Part shown: positions 27,171-36,262 of the stretch, piece after piece | Layout of the letters: each line of letters starts with the position of its first letter | Numbering within the stretch: the stretch's first letter is position 1 | Notes under the pieces: model-generated | What the model was told of the DNA's origin: nothing | What the model saw: the letters and a program-made list of their open reading frames with translations, nothing else | Databases searched by the model: none | DNA from: Steroidobacter sp. | GTDB taxonomy: Bacteria > Pseudomonadota > Gammaproteobacteria > Steroidobacterales > Steroidobacteraceae | Length of the DNA: 63,389 bases | Reading direction: 5' to 3' | Assembly (NCBI GenBank): GCA_025929585.1 | Contig: JAICPY010000012.1 | Location: 1 to 63,389, forward strand | Made by a program: the position numbers and the translations under genes

Positions 27171-27195
27171 TGGCGGACGGCGGACGGCGGACGGT
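27171..27195. repeat. GCGGACG tandem run upstream of nadD
   Basis: GCGGACG occurs three times in tandem (27173-27193), followed by GTGAACG. About 30 bases on is a related GC-rich run with GCATGCGGCTTGCGGC. A similar GCGGCGTGCGGCATGCGG run lies upstream of lptE at 54202-54219. No inverted arm is visible. Confidence 0.6.
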
Positions 27196-27297
27196 GAACG
27201 AAGGAAGGCGGCGAGGCATGCGGCTTGCGGCGTGCGATCGAGGCCGCGAAAGACGTGATCTCAGCCGCGTGTTGCACACCACACGATCGATGTCTTC

Positions 27298-28320
27298 TCA
27301 CGCTGCTCTTCCTAATGCCGCACCCGAGAGCCGCGCTACTAGGCCTTCGAACTCGATCCATGGATTGCTGCGTATCACACCTTTGATCGTTCGATCCACG
27401 CGCTCGGCATCAAGCAATAGACCTTTGAGCGCCGCAGGCGTAAGGCGATGCAATGCTTGTTTCATCGCCGCCTGGCGGGGACGCCATACGTATAGCGCAT
27501 TCATTGCGGCATCCGCACTTTGTCCGGAGTTCATGATCGACTGAGCTCGGGCCATCCACTGTAGATCTTTGTTGAGCGCCCAGAGTACCAGCGTCGGCTC
27601 TGCGCCCTCGCCTCTCAAACATTCGAGAATGCGCAGCGCGCGAGCGCTTTGCCCTCTCATCGCAGCTTCACCGAGCTGTAGTACATCGAAGCGTGCACTA
27701 TCAGCTACCGCCTCCGTGATGGTCTCTGCGCTCAAGTTGCCGGGAGGCAGCAACAAAGCAAGCTTTTCGATCTCTTGATGCGCAGCCAACAGATTTCCCT
27801 CGACACGTTCGGCCAACAGGGCCGCTGCCGGAGCATCCGCCTGCAGCTTGTGCCGCGCCAGGCGCTCACGTATCCATCCCGGCAATCGCGCCAAGTCCAG
27901 AGGCCAGATCTGCACGACGATGCCGTGTTTATCTATGGCGCTAACCCAGCGCGAATTCATCGTGCGGCCGTCGAGCTTGCCGGTGATGATCAGAATGAGC
28001 GTGTCTGGAGAAGGATCGGCCGCAAGCTCGACGAGAGCGTTGCCACCCTGCTCGCCAGGAGCCGGATTGGACATGCGAATCTCGACGATCTTGCGTTGGG
28101 CGAAGAGCGACATTGAACGACTGTCGGCAACGAGTGCCTGCCAGTCGAAACCACGTTCGATGACGTGCAGCTCGCGTTCCGTGAATCCTTCCGCACGCGC
28201 CTTCGCGCGAATCGCATCCGCCGCTTCGTTCACCAGCAGAGGCTCATCCCCGGATACCAAATAAAGGCGTCCGAGTTGTCGCGTAAGGCTGGCTGAAAAA
28301 TTGTCGCCGGAGATCTTCAC
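27298..28320 (-). CDS. holA: DNA polymerase III delta subunit
   Basis: Clamp-loader wrench subunit that opens the beta clamp. The 340 residues match the family. Recognisable parts are LGRLYLVSGDEPLLVNEAADAIR at the N-terminus, the ESxSLFAQRKIVEIRM-like region (here DSRSMSLFAQRKIVEIRM), KLDGRTMNSRWV and ERVEGNLLAAHQEIEKLALL in domain II. In most gammaproteobacteria holA directly follows leuS-lptE; here those lie 25 kb away, and the upstream neighbour is an accessory block. It starts the nadD-rsfS-rlmH series. Confidence 0.96.
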   Translation of the reverse strand: MKISGDNFSASLTRQLGRLYLVSGDEPLLVNEAADAIRAKARAEGFTERELHVIERGFDWQALVADSRSMSLFAQRKIVEIRMSNPAPGEQGGNALVELAADPSPDTLILIITGKLDGRTMNSRWVSAIDKHGIVVQIWPLDLARLPGWIRERLARHKLQADAPAAALLAERVEGNLLAAHQEIEKLALLLPPGNLSAETITEAVADSARFDVLQLGEAAMRGQSARALRILECLRGEGAEPTLVLWALNKDLQWMARAQSIMNSGQSADAAMNALYVWRPRQAAMKQALHRLTPAALKGLLLDAERVDRTIKGVIRSNPWIEFEGLVARLSGAALGRAA

Positions 28321-28449
28321 TTAGTGCGACAGCAGCGATTTGACAATGCTGCGGAGGGAGGGCAATGGCTTCTTCAAGACTCGCATTTGGCCGATGAGTG
28401 CAATGGCGGGATTATGGCGGAACGGCCACGCAGTGGCCAGCCGGAGTGG

Positions 28450-28533
28450 AAAGTCCGCAGTCTACAGTCCGTAGTCCACAGCAAAAGGGGCTTCTCTGGC
28501 CTGCGGCCACGGACTTGCAGACCATAGGACTCC
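28450..28533. repeat. Intergenic hairpin element, GTCCGCAGTC family
   Basis: Left arm AAGTCCGCAGTCTACAGTCC (28451-28470) plus GTAGTCC. Right arm GCGGCCACGGACTTGCAGACC (28503-28523), then ATAGGACTCC. Core AGCAAAAGG on the left and CTTCTCTGGCCTGCGG on the right. It lies between holA and the DUF2946 gene, near the left edge of the accessory block. Confidence 0.75.
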
Positions 28534-28590
28534 GCCTCAGGCTTGGCTTGAGCCTTCCCAAGCTGCCCCCAACAGGCTAGCCTTCCGTCC

Positions 28591-28899
28591 ATGCATCTGT
28601 TCAGGCTTGCCCGCAATCCGACGCAATGGCTACGAGTTGCACTCCTCGCCTTCGTGCTCGGCTTTGGCCTGAATTCGATTGCGCATGCCAGCCACGCGCA
28701 CGACGGATCGACGGCTCCCACGCATCAGCTCTCGTGCGGCTACTGCTTGCATTTGGGCACACTCGCCGATGCGCCCCGTCACTCGCACGCGGTGCCCTTC
28801 CAGTCGCAGGCGCAAGATCTTCGCGCCTGCATCGCGCCGGCAATTCGTTCGTGCGCACCCGAGCGCGCAGCTCAGCCTCGCGCCCCGCCCGTCTCCTGA
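28591..28899 (+). CDS. DUF2946-type small exported His/Cys protein
   Basis: 102 residues. A hydrophobic N-terminal segment (about residues 15-33, WLRVALLAFVLGFGLNSIAHA) works as signal or anchor. The rest is rich in His and Cys: HASHAHDG, then CGYCLHLG (CxxC followed by His) and HSHAVP. This matches DUF2946 proteins, which commonly sit beside metal-linked TonB receptors. The TonB receptor with a His-rich loop starts 95 bp downstream on the same strand. A role in zinc or copper handling is inferred. Confidence 0.75.
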   Translation: MHLFRLARNPTQWLRVALLAFVLGFGLNSIAHASHAHDGSTAPTHQLSCGYCLHLGTLADAPRHSHAVPFQSQAQDLRACIAPAIRSCAPERAAQPRAPPVS

Positions 28900-28994
28900 C
28901 GCCTTGATCGATCCGCTCGCCTAAGGGTCATCCCTTCGGCGATCTGTCGCTGCGCCCGCGCAGCGTCGTTCATCGTTTCAGGATAATTACGATC

Positions 28995-31052
28995 ATGCGT
29001 TGCACTTCAATCATGCTCATCGCCGGCACGGCGATGACAGTTGGCTCGCCTCTATCGGCACAAGAGACTCGGCCCGAGGAAATCATCGTCACTTCCAGCG
29101 CGTTGCGCGAAAGCGCACTCGAGATTGCGCAGCCCGCGATGGTGCTGAGTGGAGACGATTTGAGAAGAAAGATCGCCGGTAGCATCGGCGAGACGATTGC
29201 CACCCAACTCGGCGTCAACGCCACTTACTTCGGTCCGACTGCCAGCCGTCCGGTGATTCGCGGCTTGGCGGGCGATCGCGTTCTCATGCTTCAAGATGGC
29301 GTGAGCGCGCTCGATGTGTCGAGTCTCAGCCAAGATCACGCCGTCGCGATCGAATCGGTTTTGGCCGATCAGATCGAAATCCTCCGCGGACCTGCGACAT
29401 TGCTGTTCGGCAGTGGCGCCGTCGGCGGAGTCGTCAACGTCCTGGATGGACGCATTCCGACCGAGTTCTCCGACTCAGCCGATCGTACCGCATTCGAATT
29501 GCGCGGTGACTCGGGCTCCGATGAGCGCACCGCGGTCGGGCGACTCGACCTAGGCGGTCAATCAGTGCGCCTGCACGTGGATGGCTTTACTCGCAAGACC
29601 AATGATCTAGAGATTCCCGGTTATGCGTTCTCTGCTGCTGAACGCGCAGAACACCTGACGTCTGAACCCGATGAGCAATTCGCGCAGGATGTCTTGGACA
29701 ACTCCGCGAGCGAAACACAGGGCGGCGCAGTCGGCTTGAGTCGCGGCAGCGCGGATGGGTTCGTCGGACTGTCCTTGAGCCGCTATGACACCCAGTATGG
29801 AATCCCGGCGGCTCACGAAGAACACGCGGCCGAAGGGGAGTCCGAGCATGACGAGGAAGAGGAACACGATCACGCAGGTGTAAGCATCGACATGAGACAA
29901 GATCGTTACGATCTGAAGGCGGAGCGAGCACTTGCAGTCGCGGGGTTCGAACGTGTGCGGGTGCGCGGTTCGTATAACGACTATGAGCACCGTGAGCTAG
30001 AAGGCGATGAGGTCGGGACGCGATTCGAACAGCAAGGCCTCGATGTGCGCATCAACCTCGATCATGCGGAACTCGCACACTGGCGGGGAACGCTCGGCGT
30101 GCAATATGTGGAGATCGACTTCTCGGCGGAGGGCGCAGAAGCCTTCGTACCGCCGGCCCGCACTGAGCAACTCGCGCTTTTCCTCTTCGAAAAACGCGAG
30201 ATCGGCGACTTCGTCGTCGAGCTGGGTGCGCGTGGCGAGAAGCAAACGATTCAAGCCGACTCCGTCCTCATCGCCTCCGATTACGATGAAACTGCCGTCA
30301 GCGTGTCGGCTGGAACGGTGTGGGATTTTGCGGAAAGCTATTCGGCCGCTCTCAATCTCACTCGCTCGCAGCGACACCCGCAAAGCGCGGAGCTCTATGC
30401 AAACGGTGGACACCTTGCTATCGGTCGCTTCGAAATCGGCGATGCGAGCCTGAACAAGGAAACCGCGAGCACGATGGATTTGACGCTGCATCGGCATGCG
30501 GATGCCGGCGTGCACTGGTCGGTTAGTGCGTTCTATAACGACTTCATCGACTATATCTATGCCGCAGATACTGGGGAGGTGATCGATGAGCTGCCCCTCT
30601 TCGAGCATACGCAAGCCGACGCTGAGTTCTACGGGTTCGAAGGCGAGATCACGATTCCCCTCTACGAACACGGCACTAATCACTTCGAAATGCGTCTGGC
30701 AAGTGACTACGTTCGCGGGCGTTTGAAAGAGGGAAGCGATCTGCCGCAAATACCCCCTTGGCGTTACGGTGTGGAGCTCCATTACGAAAGCGGCCCGCTG
30801 CATGTGGGCGTCGAAACCTACTTCCATGACGATCAGAACCGCATCGCCAGCAACGAACGCGCGACCGACGGTTACACGATGCTGGATGCCGACGTGAGCT
30901 ATCGGATCGCGTTCGATAGAGCCACGATGCTGATATTCCTGCGCGGCTCGAATCTTCTCGATGAAGAAGCCCGCCGACACACTTCACCACTCAAGGAGAT
31001 CGCTCCACTCCCGGGAAGGTCGGCGGTGATGGGGGTGAGAGTGGAGATGTGA
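28995..31052 (+). CDS. TonB-dependent outer-membrane receptor with His/Asp/Glu-rich loop (ZnuD-like)
   Basis: 685 residues. A signal peptide (about 1-23) is followed by a plug domain (VIRGLAGDRVLMLQDGVSALDVSSLSQDHAVAIESVLADQIEILRGPATLLFGSGAVGGVVNV split over residues 80-150) and a 22-strand barrel ending in the outer-membrane signature near VRVEM. Residues 273-295 form an external loop loaded with His, Glu and Asp (HEEHAAEGESEHDEEEEHDH). This is typical of ZnuD-type zinc receptors, so zinc is the most likely substrate, with copper possible. It follows a DUF2946 gene. Confidence 0.88.
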   Translation: MRCTSIMLIAGTAMTVGSPLSAQETRPEEIIVTSSALRESALEIAQPAMVLSGDDLRRKIAGSIGETIATQLGVNATYFGPTASRPVIRGLAGDRVLMLQDGVSALDVSSLSQDHAVAIESVLADQIEILRGPATLLFGSGAVGGVVNVLDGRIPTEFSDSADRTAFELRGDSGSDERTAVGRLDLGGQSVRLHVDGFTRKTNDLEIPGYAFSAAERAEHLTSEPDEQFAQDVLDNSASETQGGAVGLSRGSADGFVGLSLSRYDTQYGIPAAHEEHAAEGESEHDEEEEHDHAGVSIDMRQDRYDLKAERALAVAGFERVRVRGSYNDYEHRELEGDEVGTRFEQQGLDVRINLDHAELAHWRGTLGVQYVEIDFSAEGAEAFVPPARTEQLALFLFEKREIGDFVVELGARGEKQTIQADSVLIASDYDETAVSVSAGTVWDFAESYSAALNLTRSQRHPQSAELYANGGHLAIGRFEIGDASLNKETASTMDLTLHRHADAGVHWSVSAFYNDFIDYIYAADTGEVIDELPLFEHTQADAEFYGFEGEITIPLYEHGTNHFEMRLASDYVRGRLKEGSDLPQIPPWRYGVELHYESGPLHVGVETYFHDDQNRIASNERATDGYTMLDADVSYRIAFDRATMLIFLRGSNLLDEEARRHTSPLKEIAPLPGRSAVMGVRVEM

Positions 31053-31064
31053 AGAAGGACGAGA

Positions 31065-31246
31065 AGGTCCGCGGTCTGCACCGCCTTGGGTGTTCCCGTT
31101 GGTCTCGGTCTGCGGCCAGAGAGAGAAGGACACGAGGGACCCGCCTTCTGAGCGTCCATGCCATCTTTCCGGGCGGTGCAATGCACCTTCTGGCCGCGGA
31201 CCGAGACCAACGGGAACACCCAAGCGGTGCGGACCGTGGACCGCGT
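31065..31246. repeat. Large intergenic hairpin element, GTCCGC family with 25-bp perfect arm
   Basis: Positions 31086-31110 and 31201-31225 are a perfect 25-bp inverted repeat (word TTGGGTGTTCCCGTTGG inside). Pairing continues outward (CTGCACCGC with GCGGTGCGG) and inward (CTGCGGCCAGAG with TTCTGGCCGCGG), giving arms of about 55 bp. The loop is about 70 bp and itself holds short inverted words. It starts 13 bases after the TonB receptor stop. Confidence 0.92.
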
Positions 31247-31323
31247 CTGCTCGCGCAAACTAGACGCGACGTGCCGTACACTTCGGGCCTGAATAAGGCA
31301 TTCCGTTTCTCTGGCCAAAGAAA

Positions 31324-32208
31324 ATGCGCTTCGACCTAGTCGATCTAAAACTGTTCCTGAACGTCGTCGAAGCCGGCAGCATCACGGCTGGCGCGGAGCG
31401 TATGCATTTGGCGGTGGCGGCGGCGAGCACGCGAATCCGCAACATGGAGATCGAGCTTGGGACGCCGCTTTTGAATCGCGAGCGGCAGGGCGTTCATCCC
31501 ACGCCGGCAGGCATGACGCTCGTACATCATGCGCGCTTGATGTTGCAGCAAGCCGAGCGCATGCGTGGCGAGTTGAGCGAGTACGCCGATGGACTGAAGG
31601 GACACATTCGCCTCATGTCCAACACGAACGCGCTAACAGAGTTCTTACCCGAGCCTTTGAGTGCATTCTTGGCCTCGCATCCACAGGTCAATATCGATCT
31701 CGAAGAGCGGCTTTCGGACGAAATCGTTGCTGCCGTGGCCGATGGTAAGGCAGACATCGGCATCGTTGCCGGGACCGAAGATGTCACGGGCCTGGAAGTA
31801 TTTCCCTTTAGAGTCGATCGCTTCGTGCTGGTCACAGCGAAAGCGCATCCACTGGCCAAGATGCAGCAACTCGCGTTTGCTGAAGCACTGGATTCGGACT
31901 TCGTCGGATTGGATCGCACCAGTTCCTTACAGCGATTCTTGTCGGACAAGGCGGATCGGATCGGCCGTCGCTTGAAGCTCCGAGTGCAGTTGCGCAGTTT
32001 CGACGCCGTCTGCCGCTTGGTGGAATGCAACGTGGGCATCGGTGTCGTCCCGGAAACGACAGCAGCACGCAACATGAAAACCATGTCGTTGCATCGCATC
32101 GGCCTGACAGATGAGTGGGCCTTACGTAATCTCTCGATCTGCGTGCGCAATATCAAGGATCTGCCTCTCTACACTCAGGACCTCGTGCGGCATCTTGCCG
32201 AACATTGA
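31324..32208 (+). CDS. LysR-family transcription regulator
   Basis: 294 residues. The N-terminal winged helix-turn-helix reads VDLKLFLNVVEAGSITAGAERMHLAVAAASTRIRNMEIELGTPLL over residues 4-48. It is followed by the usual periplasmic-binding-like effector domain (HIRLMSNTNALTEFLPEPLSAFLASHPQ and GKADIGIVAG). It overlaps the MATE gene by one base (TGATG), so it is most likely co-transcribed with and controls that transporter. The inducer is unknown. Confidence 0.95.
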   Translation: MRFDLVDLKLFLNVVEAGSITAGAERMHLAVAAASTRIRNMEIELGTPLLNRERQGVHPTPAGMTLVHHARLMLQQAERMRGELSEYADGLKGHIRLMSNTNALTEFLPEPLSAFLASHPQVNIDLEERLSDEIVAAVADGKADIGIVAGTEDVTGLEVFPFRVDRFVLVTAKAHPLAKMQQLAFAEALDSDFVGLDRTSSLQRFLSDKADRIGRRLKLRVQLRSFDAVCRLVECNVGIGVVPETTAARNMKTMSLHRIGLTDEWALRNLSICVRNIKDLPLYTQDLVRHLAEH

Positions 32209-33572
32209 TGGGGACGCCGAAGATCCTCGAGACGCAACCCGCGTCTTTGTCTCACCGCACGGTACTTGCGATCGCTCTGCCGGTCGTGCTCTCCAATGTC
32301 TCCACACCGCTCATTGGTGTCGTAGATACGGCTGTCGTAGGTCGATTGGCCGATCCCGCGTATATCGGCGCGGTTGCAGTCGGCTCGCTGATTTTTACGT
32401 TCGTATTCTGGGCATTTGGGTTCTTGCGCATGGGCACGACCGGGCTCACCGCACAAGCGTTGGGTGCCAAAGACTCTAATGAGGTCGTGTCCAGTCTTGC
32501 GCGCGCACTCTCGATAGCGCTCGCGGTTGGCTTGGCGCTGATCCTTCTTCAATGGCCGATACGCACGCTCGCCTTCTCGCTGTTGGACGGCACACAGCGC
32601 GTCGAGACATTGGCTCAGTCCTACTACGACATTCGCATCTGGGCCGCGCCGTTCACGTTAGCCAACTATGCACTGCTCGGGTGGTTCATTGGCCTGGGCC
32701 GCACCGATATCGGATTAGTGCTGCAGTTGATCCTGAACATCACGAACATGGCGTTGGACGCATTGTTCGTGCTCGTTTTCGGATGGGACGTTCGCGGCGT
32801 CGCCGCTGGTACGGTCATCGCCGAGATTTTGGCAGCCTCGATCGGCGTAATCATTGCGATACGACATGCGCGGATGCTGCACGGCCGCTGGCATCGCTCG
32901 AGTTTGCTGAGTGTTGAGCGGTTGAAGAGAACGGTCATGGTCAATCGCGACATCATGATCCGTTCACTCGCCTTGATTTTTGTATTTGTCTGGTTCGTTG
33001 CCCGAGGTGCTGCTTTCGGCGATGTCACGCTGGCCGCCAACGCCGTGCTGATGCAGTTCATCGCCGTGAGCGCGTATTTTCTCGACGGTCTCGCATTCGC
33101 CGCAGAGTCGCTCGTCGGTCGAGCTGTGGGTGCCGGGCAACGTGCCGCACTGATCGCCGCGATGAAGATCACGACCTTGTGGGCGGTGGTGCTCGCCGTC
33201 TTCGCCTCGGCAATCATCGCGATCTTGGGTCCAACGCTTATCGATCTGCTGACCATCGATGAGCAAACTCGGGCAGTCGCGCGAAGCTATTTGCCTTGGG
33301 CGGCCCTCGGACCTGTGCTCGGCGTATGGGCCTTTCAACTCGACGGCTTCTTCATCGGCGCGACGCGCACGGCACAGATGCGACACGCGATGCTGTTCTC
33401 TCTCGCGATTTTTCTTGGGGCGTGGTGGTTGCTGACGCCGTTCAACAATCATGGGCTCTGGGCCGCGTTGCAGGTTCACTATCTCGCACGCATCGGCACG
33501 CTCTATTTCTTCTTTCCAGCGCTCGTGCGATCGGTCGGTGATGCGGCGCTGCCCACTCACTCGAGCGCTTGA
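32208..33572 (+). CDS. MATE-family multidrug/DinF-type efflux transporter
   Basis: 454 residues with about 12 membrane helices and the MATE repeat pattern. PVVLSNVSTPLIGVVDTAVVGRL is the conserved first-helix region, MGTTGLTAQALGAKDSNEV the first loop and FAAESLVGRAVGAG the matching segment of the second half. Closest in style to DinF-type members. The start is taken at the ATG at 32208 that overlaps the LysR stop. It runs 16 bp past the stop of the convergent serine hydrolase gene, so the two coding regions overlap tail to tail. Confidence 0.93.
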   Translation: MGTPKILETQPASLSHRTVLAIALPVVLSNVSTPLIGVVDTAVVGRLADPAYIGAVAVGSLIFTFVFWAFGFLRMGTTGLTAQALGAKDSNEVVSSLARALSIALAVGLALILLQWPIRTLAFSLLDGTQRVETLAQSYYDIRIWAAPFTLANYALLGWFIGLGRTDIGLVLQLILNITNMALDALFVLVFGWDVRGVAAGTVIAEILAASIGVIIAIRHARMLHGRWHRSSLLSVERLKRTVMVNRDIMIRSLALIFVFVWFVARGAAFGDVTLAANAVLMQFIAVSAYFLDGLAFAAESLVGRAVGAGQRAALIAAMKITTLWAVVLAVFASAIIAILGPTLIDLLTIDEQTRAVARSYLPWAALGPVLGVWAFQLDGFFIGATRTAQMRHAMLFSLAIFLGAWWLLTPFNNHGLWAALQVHYLARIGTLYFFFPALVRSVGDAALPTHSSA

Positions 33573-34876
33573 TAGACCATCGTCGAGAATTTCTCTCGGA
33601 AGTCGGTCGAGTTCGGCATGAGCTGGATCATCAGCACCATTGTCAGACCGGACTTGGGATCCACGCGATAAGAGGATCCATACGCTCCGCCCCAGCCATA
33701 TGCACCCGGCGCGTCCATTCCATTCGCGCCATAACGCTCGACGGTTTGGAAGCCGAGTCCGAATCCGAGGCCATTTTGAGAATGCAACTCCCCGACCTGA
33801 TTCGTCCTCATCAGGGCCACGGTGCGAGGCGCGAGAATGCGCTTATCCCCGAGAGCTCCGTCGTTGCGGATCATTTCCAGAAATGTTGCGTAGTCTCGTG
33901 CCGTCGACAATAAGCCAGCGCCACCGGAGAAATTACGCCGCGGACCCTCGACGTAGTGCCCCTGCCCTTTCGCCCCTTCGGGTGCACGCACTGCTCGGCC
34001 ATCCGCGCCACTGCCGTACACGGTCGCAAGCCGATCGCGCTCGCCTTTAGGTAAGAAAAATCGAGTGTCCTCGAGTCCTAGCGGCTCGATGATTCGAGCG
34101 CGAAAAAATTCATCGAGCGAGAGGCCCGAAGCGCGCTCTACGACGCAACCGAGAATGTCAGTGTTGTATCCGTAAACATAGGCTTCGCCCGGTTGGGCAA
34201 CTGCCGGCAATGTGCCTAGTCGCGCCATGGTTTCGCACACCGGTTCGTCTTTGTCGGCCGTGTACCAACCATGACCGGCCGCCGGGCCAAGACCCTTTGC
34301 CTGATAGTGCGAAGCGATACGCGCCTCCGTGCCGTAGGAATATCCGGAGGTGTGCGTCAAGAGATCGCGAATCGTAATCGGACGTTTCGCCGCGACGATT
34401 TGCGTCGCGCCATCAGTCTCGAGCGCAACTTGGGATTGGGAAAATTCGGGAATGAATTCGCTGACGGGTGTGCTCAGCGAAAGCTTGCCTTCCTCGAGGA
34501 GCGAGAGAACCGCGACACTCGTGAACGCCTTGGTTTGCGAGGCGATGCGGAAGATCGTGTCCGTCGTCATGCGACGACCCGCTTCCTTGTCGCTCCACCC
34601 GAATGCACGGTGATACACCGTTGTACCGTCCTTCAACACCAAGCCAACGCCACCCGCGATTCGTCCGTCATCCACGTACTGCTGAAACACTCGATCCAAT
34701 CGAGCCAACCGTTGCGCAGACAGTCGACTGCCTGCCTTCGAGGTCTGCTCCGCGGCCAGCGGCATCGAAGCATCACTGGCACGGCTACTGCTGTGAGCTG
34801 CACATGCAGCGAGACCTACGCAAGCGAAATAGATAAGGATCCGTGACAACCGGTTGGAATAGGTCGCTGTTTGCAT
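33557..34876 (-). CDS. Class C beta-lactamase-like serine hydrolase, lipoprotein
   Basis: 439 residues of the Pfam Beta-lactamase family, which also includes esterases and D-amino peptidases. The N-terminus is a lipoprotein signal with lipobox LAAC about residue 22-25. Active-site Ser-X-X-Lys is SQTK in FRIASQTKAFTSVAVLSLLEEGK, and the second motif is the Tyr-X-Asn of YGYN in GEAYVYGYNTDILG. HTSGYSYG and GGAYGSSY complete the family pattern. True antibiotic hydrolysis is not implied. It is convergent with the MATE gene, with a 16-bp overlap and no hairpin element. Confidence 0.88.
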   Translation of the reverse strand: MQTATYSNRLSRILIYFACVGLAACAAHSSSRASDASMPLAAEQTSKAGSRLSAQRLARLDRVFQQYVDDGRIAGGVGLVLKDGTTVYHRAFGWSDKEAGRRMTTDTIFRIASQTKAFTSVAVLSLLEEGKLSLSTPVSEFIPEFSQSQVALETDGATQIVAAKRPITIRDLLTHTSGYSYGTEARIASHYQAKGLGPAAGHGWYTADKDEPVCETMARLGTLPAVAQPGEAYVYGYNTDILGCVVERASGLSLDEFFRARIIEPLGLEDTRFFLPKGERDRLATVYGSGADGRAVRAPEGAKGQGHYVEGPRRNFSGGAGLLSTARDYATFLEMIRNDGALGDKRILAPRTVALMRTNQVGELHSQNGLGFGLGFQTVERYGANGMDAPGAYGWGGAYGSSYRVDPKSGLTMVLMIQLMPNSTDFREKFSTMVYQALE

Positions 34877-34940
34877 AGGTCTCTCAGATCCGCGGACGAA
34901 GTGATCAGCATACCAATGAGCACGAGCAGATGCTAAAAGC

Positions 34941-35026
34941 AGGTTGACAGTTGACGGTTGACAGCCGGAGTAGCTGTCCTTTGACCGTCAACCGCGACTA
35001 ACGCTACCGGCGGGCTAACCGTCAAC
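34941..35026. repeat. Intergenic hairpin element, GTTGACG family
   Basis: Left arm GGTTGACAGTTGACGGTTG (34942-34960) with core ACAGCCGGAG. Right arm starts TTGACCGTCAACCG (34981-34994), is interrupted by about 22 bases, and resumes GCTAACCGTCAACT (35013-35026). The inserted piece suggests partial decay. Divergent spacer between the serine hydrolase and Gfo/Idh genes. Confidence 0.75.
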
Positions 35027-35125
35027 TCCGTCCTTCCAGGCCGCACAAAAATTCGCTTTGGCACCGGTTGAAATCAATTCCTCGATGATCGACAGTGCCC
35101 ATACATTTCACGCATCCTCCTCTTC

Positions 35126-35150
35126 CCTATCCGCTATCCGCTATCCGCTT
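35126..35150. repeat. Half element, GCGGATAG family
   Basis: CCTATCCGCTATCCGCTATC is a three-copy tandem of the 8-bp word CTATCCGC (35126-35149), lying six bases before the Gfo/Idh start codon. It is the same word as in the element at 1271-1365, but without an inverted arm. Confidence 0.65.
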
Positions 35151-35156
35151 CCTAAT

Positions 35157-36194
35157 ATGACCCCCATCCGATTCGGCATTGTAGGCACCGGTGCGATCGC
35201 GCCCTTTCACGCAAAGGCAATTCAATCGGTCGAAGGTGCGAAACTGGCGGGAGTTGCCAGTCGAACAATCCAGAACGCTCGCCAGTTCGCGCAAGAGCAT
35301 CAAATCCCGTTCGTTGCCGCCAGCTCGGAAGAACTGGTTCGACATCCGGAAATCGACGCCATCGCGATCACCACGCCCAGTGCGATGCATCGCGAGCCCG
35401 CACTCGCCGCGATTCGCGCAGGCAAACACCTGATGATCGAGAAACCTCTCGATGCGACCGTCGAAGGAATCGACGAGATCCTTGCTGCCGCAAAGCAGAA
35501 GGGCGTGTATGTGGGATCTATCTTTCAAGCGCGTTTCGGCGATGGCGCGCGCGCTCTAAAGAGTGCACTGGAAGCGGGTCGCTTCGGAAGACTCGTGTTG
35601 TGCAGCGCCTACGTCAAATGGCATCGCGCCGCGAGCTATTACACGGGCTGGAAAGGCAAGCTTGCACTGGATGGCGGCGGCGCCGTGATCAATCAGGCCA
35701 TTCACGCCGTCGACTTGCTCCAATGGTTCGCCGGAATGCCTGCCGAAGTGTTCGCGTGGACGACACGCTGCGTTCACACACAGATCGAGTCCGAAGACAC
35801 CGCGTGTGCCGCTCTGCGCTTTCCCAATGGTGCGCTGGGCACGATCGAGGCGAGCACCGCACTCTGGCCGGGCTGGTCTCGGCGCGTCGAAATTTGCGGC
35901 GAGCTCGGTTCGGCAGCGATGGAAGACGACGATATCGCCCGTTGGGATTTCCGCGATGCTCGACCCGAGGACGAAAGTATTCGCAGCACTCGAGAGAGCG
36001 CAGCAATGGGCTCGGGCGCCAGTTCGCCGATGGCGATCGGATTCGAAGGACACTTGCGCCAGTTCGAAGATTTCGTCGCGGCGATTCGCGAGAAACGAGC
36101 ACCGCAGGTCGATGGCGCTGAAGCACGCAAAGCGGTGGCTCTAGTGCGCGCCATCTATGATTCCGCGGAACGCGGTACGCCCGTTCGTCTGTAA
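35157..36194 (+). CDS. Gfo/Idh/MocA-family oxidoreductase
   Basis: 345 residues from the ATG at 35157; the frame is open upstream through a repeat run, which is not protein-like. The N-terminal Rossmann domain has RFGIVGTGAIAPFHAKAI and the family AIAITTPSAMHREPALAAIRAGKHLMIEKPLD, with catalytic Lys in EKP. The C-terminal domain contains GGGAVINQAIHAVDLLQWFAG with the usual His pair. These enzymes oxidise or reduce sugar derivatives with NAD(P). A flavodoxin-like gene follows 68 bp downstream, and a GH3 glycosidase lies next to that, which suggests carbohydrate use. Confidence 0.93.
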   Translation: MTPIRFGIVGTGAIAPFHAKAIQSVEGAKLAGVASRTIQNARQFAQEHQIPFVAASSEELVRHPEIDAIAITTPSAMHREPALAAIRAGKHLMIEKPLDATVEGIDEILAAAKQKGVYVGSIFQARFGDGARALKSALEAGRFGRLVLCSAYVKWHRAASYYTGWKGKLALDGGGAVINQAIHAVDLLQWFAGMPAEVFAWTTRCVHTQIESEDTACAALRFPNGALGTIEASTALWPGWSRRVEICGELGSAAMEDDDIARWDFRDARPEDESIRSTRESAAMGSGASSPMAIGFEGHLRQFEDFVAAIREKRAPQVDGAEARKAVALVRAIYDSAERGTPVRL

Positions 36195-36262
36195 ATAGTC
36201 CGACGAAGGAACTTCCACTCTTTGGAGATGCTTGAAGCTGGTGTAACCACCGGGAACGGTAC

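Noticed and set aside
29997-30980. Long open frames on the minus strand within the TonB receptor and similar shadows inside tldD, leuS and yhdP
   Set aside because: They are antisense shadows of clearly recognised genes with strong family motifs on the other strand.
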